From NCBI GenBank assembly GCA_964653285.1, contig CAZZEX010000173.1:1-5640 (forward strand): DNA of 5,640 nucleotides. The letters run 5' to 3'. Below are positions 1-4,798 of this stretch, in pieces. The first letter of the stretch is position 1. Every line of letters begins with the position of its first letter. A program made the position numbers and the translations under genes. The notes under the pieces are model-generated. The model had not been told where the DNA came from and ran no database searches. It worked only from the letters and a program-made list of their open reading frames with translations. Source of the DNA: CAZZEX01 sp964653285 (GTDB taxonomy: Bacteria > Chloroflexota > Anaerolineae > B4-G1).

Positions 1-569
1 ACTGTGTGTCCAAGTAGGTGCGGTGAGTGCAACTCGCCAACTCCTACCCCCCAGGTGATGGGGAGAGAGTGCTACCCTACGGCGGGAGAATGGCTATCAA
101 AAGTCGGTGTGCAAGGGGTGAAAGGAGATAAACTGCTAGCCGAGGGCGGTGACGCTTCGAGCGGGTGGCTACGGTCAGGATTTTCGACGAAGGCACGCAA
201 GCGTCGTGAGTTAGAACCTGCGAAACGGCTGTAATACGCAGGCCCAAAAGGGAAACGTCTCCATTCGGCCACGTAGTATGCGGATACGTGGTACTCACTC
301 GATACGAGGGACGCGGCGTACAGTGCCGACCTAAGGTCACGGAAAATGGGCACACGGAATGGAGTAACCCACCAACGGCTCTCTCAGCAATGGGAGCAGG
401 CGGCCAGGCCGTATGCCATGACGGGAGGGATGCCCCAAGAAGCTAATGCCTTGGGTAATGCCAAGGATATGCAGACGTGGGGCCGGCACGCGAGAAGGCA
501 CGGGGGCAGAAAGAGTCTGGGTCTTAGGCGGGCGCTAATGGATACAGGGTGTCCTGGCGTATGAAGACC

Positions 570-629
570 GGACGCAAGTCCAACCCTGACTGTGCATGTG
601 CCAAGCTCCGGGGGCGAGTAACCGCCCCC
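570..629 (+). ncRNA. Intron 1 domain III/IV hairpins
   Basis: Two clean hairpins sit in the part of the intron before domain V. One is GGAC-GCAA-GTCC (570-581), a GNRA tetraloop stem. The other is GGGGGCG (610-616) pairing with CGCCCCC (623-629) around a six-base loop. In ORF-containing relatives the maturase gene sits in the domain IV loop. Here the loop is only a few bases, so the second hairpin is a plausible minimal domain IV. The domain assignment is inferred from position, not from a full fold. Confidence 0.5.
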
Positions 630-664
630 AATGGAGTGCCTGTGACAAAGGCTCGTGTGACGAA

Positions 665-698
665 GAGCCCCGTGATGGGAAACTATCACGCGGGGTTC
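665..698 (+). ncRNA. Group II intron domain V (catalytic hairpin)
   Basis: This is a 34-nt hairpin of exactly the domain V form. It starts GAGC and ends GGUUC. The lower stem has eight pairs (665-672 with 691-698), followed by a two-base bulge on the 3' strand, a six-pair upper stem and a GAAA tetraloop at 679-682. The AGC catalytic triad (666-668) and the CG bulge are the metal-binding parts of the ribozyme core. All pairs are intact, so there is no sign of decay in the catalytic centre. Domain VI follows after a three-base linker, as expected. Confidence 0.95.
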
Positions 699-701
699 GG
701 G

Positions 702-737
702 AGTGGCGGCGGGGTGGGCGACCGCCCCGCCGACCAT
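702..737 (+). ncRNA. Group II intron domain VI with bulged branch-point A
   Basis: A ten-pair stem (708-717 with 722-731) is capped by a GCGA tetraloop. It continues through C707-G732, then an unpaired A733, then G706-C734, G705-C735 and U704-A736. An unpaired A near the base of the 3' strand is the lariat branch point in this family. The 3' splice site is usually 7-8 nt past it, which gives 740-741. The bases there read GC or CG rather than the usual A-pyrimidine end, so the exact splice site is uncertain. Confidence 0.88.
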
Positions 738-739
738 AG

Positions 740-781
740 CGGAGCCGACCAAGCTGAGTGCGCGCGAAAACGAAGGCTCCG
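740..781 (+). other. Hairpin immediately after domain VI
   Basis: CGGAGCC (740-746) pairs perfectly with GGCTCCG (775-781), enclosing about 28 bases. It abuts the predicted end of the group II intron. It may be the start of the 3' exon, or a 3' extension of the intron RNA like the extra stem-loop known beyond domain VI in Bacillus intron B.c.I4 and its relatives. The sequence alone does not decide. Confidence 0.45.
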
Positions 782-1034
782 TGGTTGTGTGAGGTGCCTT
801 CTTGCGGAGGCTCTGGGGAAAACCCGCCTGGCGGGTGAAGCCGGTGCCGTTAGGCCGCTTAACGTTGAGTACTTCCGTACGCTAGCGAAGGAGGCGATGG
901 CATATGAGTTGAGGTGGCAGATGCTTTCAGCGCAGGAGGAAGTAGGAGGAGGAGGAAGAGGTCAAAGTACATCCAAAGCGTGTATCTGTCTGAATCCATT
1001 TGGCATTGTTTCAAGCATAAGGAGGCAAACAATC
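782..1034 (+). other. Leader between intron 1 and the HHH gene
   Basis: This stretch carries no convincing gene. It holds the first copy of the 24-nt repeat (832-855), a near-palindrome GTTAGGCCGCTTAAC overlapping its end, and a purine-rich run (about 936-961, mostly GGAGGA units). An ATG at 897 follows AAGGAGG and is in frame with the downstream gene, but the spacing is only 2 nt and the encoded leader is Gly-rich and atypical. I prefer the start at 1035. I see no promoter good enough to call. Confidence 0.4.
832..855 (+). repeat. 24-nt dispersed repeat, copy 1
   Basis: This 24-nt segment begins CGGGTGAAGCCGGT and ends CCGTTAGGC. It recurs in the same orientation at 4741-4764 with one mismatch (G846 here, A in the other copy). 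Flanking bases are unrelated. It ends in GTTAGGC, which resembles the core of integron recombination sites, but no matching inverse core lies at a suitable distance. Its function is unknown. Confidence 0.7.
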
Positions 1035-1559
1035 ATGTTCCGCAAATACAGTATCTCACTCGGTCTGTTGATAGTCAGTCTGGCTCTAACAGCCTTCTCC
1101 AGCCCGTTTCAGGCGGCTGGGGAGCAAAGTGGCATTCCCTGGTGGGTTTGGGTGCTGATAATCCTGGTGCTGCTAGGGTTGTTGTTTTGGTGGTGGCTGC
1201 GCAGTCGCCGCGAGGAAGAGGCCGTCCCAACAGTCAAAGCTGAGGCAGTAGCGCCTGTTCGTGTCGCTGAAGCAGCGGCACCTGTAGCAAAGTCAGCGCC
1301 ACCCACGCCGGATAACTTGAAGCGCATCGAGGGGATTGGGCCAAAGATATCGAGTGTGCTTCGGGCGGCTGGCATCACAACCTTTGCCCAATTGGCTGCT
1401 ACCGATGTGAGTCGGCTGAGGCAGATTCTCACAGAGGCCGACCTTGCCGCATTGGCGGATCCTAGCACCTGGCCTGAGCAGGCGAACCTGGCGGCTGCTG
1501 GCAAGTGGGACGAGCTTGAGGCTCTGCAGGGCGAGCTCAAGGGTGGCCGACGAGTGTGA
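1035..1559 (+). CDS. Membrane-anchored helix-hairpin-helix protein
   Basis: This is a 174-residue protein of unknown precise role. Residues 1-28 form a signal-peptide-like segment (basic FRKYS, then a hydrophobic run). Residues 36-54 (IPWWVWVLIILVLLG...) form a strong transmembrane helix ending in the charged stop RSRREEE. An Ala/Val/Pro-rich linker (about 62-92) leads to a C-terminal helix-hairpin-helix domain (about 94-172) with the signature RIEGIGPK and a conserved-looking tail (DPSTWPEQANLAAAGKWDEL). Such HHH modules bind DNA or proteins and also occur as extensions on ribosomal and respiratory proteins; here the fold would face the cytoplasm. The start at 1035 is chosen because AAGGAGG (1019-1025) lies 9 nt upstream and the peptide then opens with a signal sequence. 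mscL follows after 49 nt, suggesting an operon. What the domain binds is not visible in the sequence. Confidence 0.85.
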   Translation: MFRKYSISLGLLIVSLALTAFSSPFQAAGEQSGIPWWVWVLIILVLLGLLFWWWLRSRREEEAVPTVKAEAVAPVRVAEAAAPVAKSAPPTPDNLKRIEGIGPKISSVLRAAGITTFAQLAATDVSRLRQILTEADLAALADPSTWPEQANLAAAGKWDELEALQGELKGGRRV

Positions 1560-1608
1560 TTGATTGGTCTGGCCCACAGTGAGAACCTAATCGAGAGAGG
1601 AGACCAAC

Positions 1609-2064
1609 ATGTTGAAAGAGTTCAAAGAATTCGTCATACGTGGGAACGTGGTTGATATGGCCGTGGGCATCATTATCGGTGCCGCTTTCGGTACAACCGT
1701 CAAGTCGCTGGTTGACGATATCATCATGCCTCCTGTTGGTTTGCTGCTGGGAGGTGTAGACTTTGCCAACTTGTTCGTCTTGCTAAAGGCAGGCTCCCCG
1801 GCTGCACCCTACGCATCGTTGGCCGATGCGCAGGCGGCGGGCGCAGTGACGATCAACTATGGTGTGTTTATGAATGCCATCGTCAGCTTCCTCATCGTCG
1901 CCTTTGTGATGTTCTTGCTCATCCGCAGCATCAACCGACTGAAGCGGGAAGAGGAGGCACCACCTGCCGAACCGACAACGAAAGAGTGCCCATATTGTCT
2001 GTCCACTATCCCAATCAAGGCCACCCGTTGCGCGCATTGCACTGCTGAACTGTCGGTGGCATAG
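1609..2064 (+). CDS. mscL: Large-conductance mechanosensitive channel MscL with C-terminal zinc ribbon
   Basis: MscL is a homopentameric inner-membrane channel that opens under membrane tension to release solutes during hypo-osmotic shock. The protein has 151 residues. The N-terminal amphipathic helix and first membrane segment (FKEFVIRGNVVDMAVGIIIG, 5-24, continuing to about 45) are characteristic. The periplasmic loop spans about 50-82 and the second membrane helix about 84-108. A charged linker (RLKREEEAPPAEP) follows. The last 25 residues are not part of the classical E. coli-type channel: CPYC at 127-130 and CAHC at 141-144 form a four-cysteine zinc ribbon replacing the usual cytoplasmic helix bundle. 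The start at 1609 follows GAGAGGAGA at about 1595-1603. The gene lies 49 nt after the HHH gene and 37 nt before the next gene, all on one strand. The identification is secure; the function of the ribbon is inferred only as a cytoplasmic sensing or assembly element. Confidence 0.96.
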   Translation: MLKEFKEFVIRGNVVDMAVGIIIGAAFGTTVKSLVDDIIMPPVGLLLGGVDFANLFVLLKAGSPAAPYASLADAQAAGAVTINYGVFMNAIVSFLIVAFVMFLLIRSINRLKREEEAPPAEPTTKECPYCLSTIPIKATRCAHCTAELSVA

Positions 2065-2087
2065 GATCAGCGATAGCTCGACTGGAG

Positions 2088-2096
2088 AGGAGGTGA
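2088..2096 (+). promoter_or_regulatory. Near-perfect Shine-Dalgarno deciding the start at 2102
   Basis: AGGAGGTGA (2088-2096) is the full anti-16S complement. It sits 5 nt before ATG at 2102. An in-frame GTG at 2093 lies inside this site and so is not a credible start. Confidence 0.85.
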
Positions 2097-2101
2097 GAAC
2101 A

Positions 2102-2311
2102 ATGGACGAGTTGATCAAGCTGGTCTCACAGAAAACCGGTCTTTCCGAAGAGATGGCCAAGACAGCCGTGGAAACGGTTATCGGCTTTCTCAAGGAAAAG
2201 CTCCCGGCTCCCATCGCTGGGCAAATTGACAGCGTGTTGGGCGGCGCTGGACCGGCGAAAAGCGCGGGGGATCTCGCTAAGGGACTGGGAGGCATTCTGA
2301 GCAGGAAGTAG
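2102..2311 (+). CDS. Small helical protein of unknown function (DUF2267-like)
   Basis: This is a 69-residue soluble protein with no signal peptide or membrane segment. The N-terminal two thirds (MDELIKLVSQKTGLSEEMAKTAVETVIGFLKEKLP in outline) reads as two or three amphipathic helices. TGLSEEMAKTAVETV resembles the helical repeat of DUF2267 or DUF937-type small proteins. The C-terminal third is Gly-rich (VLGGAGPAKSAGDLAKGLGGILSRK in outline) and probably flexible. I recognise the style but not a named gene and assign no reaction. It follows mscL by 37 nt and precedes another ribosome binding site by about 23 nt, so it is likely cotranscribed with mscL. The very strong Shine-Dalgarno suggests high translation, as for an abundant small protein. 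Confidence 0.75.
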   Translation: MDELIKLVSQKTGLSEEMAKTAVETVIGFLKEKLPAPIAGQIDSVLGGAGPAKSAGDLAKGLGGILSRK

Positions 2312-2346
2312 CCCACTCACAGTTCATATTTGAGAAGGAGACAACG

Positions 2347-2502
2347 ATGGCCATCTCAATCGGCAAACTCGGATGCACTTCCATCACGTCCTCTGTCGTG
2401 AAGCGCAGTCCACAGAGTGCGCAACAGCCACGCTGTCTCTTGAGCAGTCGCGTGACCCGTCGTGGTTTGCTCGGGTCACGTCCCAGCCGGGTTGACCAAT
2501 AG
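2347..2502 (+). pseudogene. Decapitated host gene: first ~9 codons fused to intron relic
   Basis: AAGGAG (2335-2340) lies 6 nt before an ATG, in the same layout as the three genes upstream, so a fourth operon gene clearly begins here (MAISIGKLG). After about codon 9 the DNA becomes the antisense of the maturase HNH segment. The reading frame then runs by chance to a stop at 2500-2502, giving a 51-residue chimera of no expected function. The original gene cannot be identified from nine residues. A possible remnant of its 3' end lies beyond the intron at 4640-4711. Confidence 0.6.
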
Positions 2503-2562
2503 ACCCAATCACTGTCGTAGGGACTTCTGTCCCCCTGCACTTTAACAAAGCGGCTGACTACT

Positions 2563-2703
2563 ACTACAACGAGACTTTGTCATTCTGAGGAGCGAAGCGA
2601 CGAAGAATCTCGCTTCCGATAGGCGGTCCAACTCTGCAAAACGAGATTCTTCGCTCCCTCTGGTCGCTCAGAATGACATGGAATCGCGAAGTCTCGTTGT
2701 AGT
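2563..2703 (-). repeat. 141-bp nested palindromic MITE-like element in the maturase gene
   Basis: The outer arms ACTACAACGAGACTT (2563-2577) and its reverse complement (2689-2703) are perfect. The inner arms run from TGTCATTCTGAG through GAAGAATCTCG (2578-2612), with an imperfect partner at 2642-2678. Only about 29 bases form the central loop. The right-hand arm carries about 11 extra bases between the outer and inner parts. The length is a multiple of three, so the maturase frame is the same on both sides, but the element supplies a stop (TCA at 2580-2582, read as TGA on the minus strand). The inner CATTCTGAG...GAAGAATCTCG motif belongs to a palindromic repeat type I recall from Chloroflexota and other environmental bacteria. 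No clear target duplication is visible. Confidence 0.82.
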
Positions 2704-3574
2704 GCTACCGTCGTCTGGTGAAAGCTGAGGACACTCTCGCCATCGCTGAAGCGTACTCGCCCGTTCACCTTGCGCCAGTAGCGCTGATAGCACCACTTCC
2801 CGCTCTTGCGTGGGTGGCGGTATCTGGCCCAGCGCGTGAGTTGGTGGTAGAGAACGTTGTCGAGAATCTGGTAGTCGTGTTTGGCGACACAGTACTGGTA
2901 GTAGTTGGCCCAGCCCTGGATGACTGGGTTGAGCGCGTGGACGAGGCCCGATTGAGGCGCACCGCGATGGTGCTGGATGATGTCCCGCAGTCTGTCTCGA
3001 TGGCGTTGTAGTGCTTTGCGACTGGGTTTGATGATGGTCTTGAAGCCGGGTTTACCCCGGTAGGTACGGGTTCGATGTTTTCCCACTGGATACTGCCGCA
3101 CGTGAAAGCCCAGGAAGTCGAAGCCGACTTGCCCGTCGTAGGGTTCGAGGGTGTGGGTGATGTAGGTTTTCTCCGGGTTCAGTTCTACGCCGATGCCTGC
3201 CAGCCATTCCTCCGCTACTTTGGCGAGTCGCTTGAGCGTATCGAGGTCGTGGTGGAGAATCACGACATCGTCCGCAAAGCGGACGGCGCCTGGCGGTGAC
3301 TTGGCGGGCGCAGCCTGGCGTATGGCGGTTTCGAGTCCGTGGAGGGCAACGTTGGCGAGGAGGGGTGAGAGCGGGCCGCCTTGGGCTGTTCTGGCTCCTG
3401 GGAAGATAGTCTGGCCGTGGTCGAGCACTCCGGCCTTGAGCCAACCGCGAACCAGACGCTCTATCGGGTGGATGGCGTGGAGCTTGTCCAGGATGGCGTC
3501 GTGCGAGATTCTGTCGAAGCATGTGGTGATGTCGGCGTCGAGGACGTATTTGGGTTTCAGGCGGATGTAGTTGA

Positions 3575-3582
3575 AGACTGCT
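3575..3582. repeat. Target site duplication, left copy (AGACTGCT)
   Basis: AGACTGCT here matches 3702-3709 exactly. Joining the two copies restores the maturase reading frame (GAA GCA GTC TTC AAC on the minus strand) and the expected protein sequence AIEAVFNYIRLKPKYV. Confidence 0.88.
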
Positions 3583-3701
3583 GGGTCTTCGGGATTTCCC
3601 GTGGTCAGGATTCGGATGCTCCAACTTGTTGGGGTGCCCGCTGGCAAACCCGAACAAGTTCGGGCTTCCAGTGCGCCCGCCACGGCAATTCCCAGAGAGC
3701 C
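3583..3701. mobile_element. 119-bp MITE with 8-bp target duplication, ISL3-like ends
   Basis: The element lies between two AGACTGCT copies and has no coding capacity. Its ends are imperfect inverted repeats. The left end starts GGGTCTTCGGGATTTCCCGT and the right end, read inwards on the minus strand, starts GGCTCTCTGGGAATTGCCGT; 17 of the first 22 positions agree. The interior holds CCAACTTGTTGG (3621-3632) and CCCGAACAAGTTCGGG (3649-3664), so a single strand would fold into a branched hairpin. The 8-bp duplication and the GG(G/C)TCT ends fit elements mobilised by an ISL3-family transposase; this assignment is from memory of the family, not from a search. The 127-bp net gain shifts the maturase frame. 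Confidence 0.88.
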
Positions 3702-3709
3702 AGACTGCT
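3702..3709. repeat. Target site duplication, right copy (AGACTGCT)
   Basis: This is the exact partner of 3575-3582, immediately outside the GGCTCT end of the 119-bp element. It marks a clean transposition without later loss of the flanks. Confidence 0.88.
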
Positions 3710-4200
3710 TCAATCGCGTCGTGTGGTGAGCGTCCTGGGCGGAAGCCGTAGGAGTTGGACTCGAACCGTGCTTCCCATTCCGGTTCCAGTGCCATTTTGA
3801 CCAGGGTTTGGAGTGCCCGGTCAAGCATCGTGGGAATTGATAGTCCCCGCATTTCTGTTTTCCCCGGCTTGGGGATGTACACCCGCCGCAACGGGGCGGG
3901 CGTATGGGTCGCCAGGTTCCGCAGGTCGTTGACCATTCGCAGTCGTTGGTGCGGGGTAAGCGAAGCTACCCCATCCACTCCCGGCGTGCGCTTGCCTCGG
4001 TTATCCTGCGACACCCGACGTACTGCTAGACAACGTGCTGACCAAGAGCGCAACAGCAACCGTTGTAGGCTGTGGACGCGCTTGACGTCGCCTTGGCGTG
4101 CGGCTTGGTAGATGCGCCGTTGGAGGCGGAAGACGTTCCGCTGGATGGATTTCCAGGGGAGTGATTTCCAGTCTTCAGTACGAGTATTCTCGTCTGCCAT

Positions 4201-4639
4201 AAGACCTGACCCCCTTGAGTACCTCTACCTTCCCGTACCCCGGCCCCACGTCAGCGTATCTTCGTCATTACACAGATAGCCAGCGTAGGCAGGTTCTGCC
4301 TGACGACGCCTCATCACACCTTCACTTGCGTTGACCATAGCCGCTTGCTCGGCGGGGTCACGGCGTCTGGCTCGCCGCTTACCGCCTTTCCGTCCTCGCT
4401 TCCGACATTTGATGACCAGTCGCCTGCCGTAGGATGGCGCTCACACCCCGGCACCTGGGGTGGTCGGAGTTGATGTTTTTTCGATTTCGGTGTATGCTTT
4501 GACGGAAACGTCGCACCGATGTGGATACACAGTTGTCAAAGTTCGTGGTGACCTGGCGTCCATTGCTCGCCAAGTTCACCGGCGACCTTTGCCGCCCATC
4601 CCCCGTGCGAATGCACGGTTTCGGGCGAACGGGTCGCAC
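4201..4639 (-). ncRNA. 5' RNA part (domains I-III) of intron relic 2
   Basis: The minus strand from 4639 to 4201 is the structured RNA that precedes the maturase gene. It starts GTGCGACCC. It contains a CACCCC/GGGGTG hairpin near 4443-4461 and the AACGCAAGTGAAGGTGTGATG-type segment near 4315-4335 that I know from ORF-containing group II introns. The 4225-4271 block is shared with intron 1 (identical core at 4240-4252 versus 474-486). Its position just before the ORF is consistent with domain III. Without domain V it cannot splice. Confidence 0.72.
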
Positions 4640-4798
4640 CAAGTCACTGCACCCGACCGTGCTATGTGCGGGCAAATCGGCGGCTCACTGCATTTGGAGT
4701 TGGTCTCATAGCGGGGGTGTCGTTGCATGGGGCCGCGCGACGGGTGAAGCCGGTACCGTTAGGCAACAGCACCGATTTGGGTTGACGGAGAAGAGACT
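4640..4798 (+). other. Possible 3' remnant of the interrupted gene, then fabG leader
   Basis: Immediately outside the intron 5' end, one frame reads HQVTAPDRAMCGQIGGSLHLELVS and stops at 4709-4711. It could be the tail of the gene begun at 2347, but nothing ties the two ends together. A different frame stays open to 4814 and overlaps the fabG start; I take that as chance. The rest is leader DNA with the second 24-nt repeat (4741-4764). GGAG at 4787-4790, 8 nt before the fabG ATG, is the ribosome binding site. Confidence 0.35.
4741..4764 (+). repeat. 24-nt dispersed repeat, copy 2
   Basis: This copy matches 832-855 at 23 of 24 positions in the same orientation and sits 35 nt upstream of the fabG start. 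In both places it lies roughly 100 nt beyond a group II intron boundary: after the 3' end of intron 1 and outside the 5' end of intron 2. Confidence 0.7.

Larger units (their letters stand above)
4..740 (+). mobile_element. ORF-less group II intron (ribozyme RNA only)
   Basis: This is a self-splicing group II intron RNA without a maturase gene. It begins with GTGTG, matching the GUGYG 5' end of the family. An early domain I hairpin follows (GTAGG near 15 pairing with CCTAC near 43). The body shows many small GNRA-type hairpins, such as GGAC-GCAA-GTCC at 570-581. It ends in a canonical domain V and domain VI. The segment 455-500 is related to the pre-ORF segment of the second intron at 4225-4271 on the other strand, sharing GACGTGGGGCCGG exactly. 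Domain IV must lie between about 500 and 664 and has no room for a reverse transcriptase, so mobility or assisted splicing would need a maturase from elsewhere. The 5' exon is outside the window or only bases 1-3, so the 5' boundary is tentative. The 3' boundary is inferred from the branch point and is good to a few bases, unless a 3' extension is present. Confidence 0.85.
2376..4200 (-). pseudogene. ltrA: Group II intron reverse transcriptase/maturase, broken (frameshift, stop, truncation)
   Basis: This was a multifunctional maturase: it stabilises the intron RNA for splicing and copies it into DNA. Three pieces are visible on the minus strand. Residues 1-166 (4200-3703) carry the N-terminal RT0 region and fingers, through SNSYGFRPGRSPHDAIEAV. 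After the 127-bp interruption, the middle resumes near 3574 in another frame at FNYIRLKPKYVLDADI. It includes RT motif A (DADITTCFD), AQGGPLSPLLAN, the catalytic FADD (3267-3278), the FLGF motif and the X/thumb domain with GWANYYQY and WARYRHPRKSGKW. After the second insertion the D/HNH part resumes near 2560 in the same frame (FVKVQGDRSPYDSDWVYW, CALCGLRF). It stops at EDVMEV, just before the HNH catalytic residues. The catalytic aspartates survive, so decay came by insertion and deletion rather than by point mutation. About 519 of an expected 560-600 residues remain. The start ATG at 4200 has AGGGGG upstream. Confidence 0.92.
2376..4639 (-). mobile_element. Relic of a second group II intron, 3' end deleted, two nested insertions
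   Basis: Read on the minus strand, the element opens at 4639 with GTGCGACCC, the expected GUGYG-type 5' end. It continues through about 440 bases of intron RNA and then a maturase gene from 4200. Intron similarity ends within the HNH domain of the maturase near 2376. No domain V or VI follows; instead the host operon sequence resumes. The maturase carries a 119-bp insertion (3583-3701) and a 141-bp palindromic insertion (2563-2703). Group II insertions normally lose their 5' part when reverse transcription stops early, so loss of the 3' part points to a later deletion. A second GTGCGAC on this strand near 4515 is an alternative 5' end, but 4639 leaves a more normal domain I length. Confidence 0.8.

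Noticed and set aside
1..740. CRISPR array or tRNA-type RNA as explanation of the repeated small hairpins
   Set aside because: There are no regularly spaced direct repeats and no cloverleaf. Domain V and VI explain the structure as a group II intron.
849..867. Integron attC-like site (GTTAGGC, GCTTAAC), also GTTAGGC at 4758
   Set aside because: The core-like heptamers are present, but there is no paired inverse core at attC distance, no hairpin of attC type and no cassette or integrase nearby.
549..1034. Long open frame upstream and in frame with the HHH gene
   Set aside because: Its first part covers the catalytic group II domains V-VI and is compositionally unlike a protein. The signal-like N-terminus and properly spaced ribosome binding site place the real start at 1035.
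2718..3011. Plus-strand open frame within the intron relic
   Set aside because: It is antisense to the maturase X domain, which has clear family motifs on the minus strand.
3052..3700. Continuation of the first maturase frame as an Arg/Pro-rich protein
   Set aside because: It is the out-of-frame reading of the RT core after the 119-bp insertion. The true sequence is in the other frame with FADD and related motifs.
4443..4480. CACCCC/GGGGTG hairpin followed by TTTTTT, like a terminator on the plus strand
   Set aside because: It lies inside the structured intron RNA of the minus strand, the T run is 15 or so bases away from the stem, and no plus-strand gene ends there.
4460..4711. Plus-strand open frame of 83 codons
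   Set aside because: Most of it is antisense to intron 2 domain I RNA. Only the last codons, outside the intron, could be coding, and these are listed as a possible remnant.
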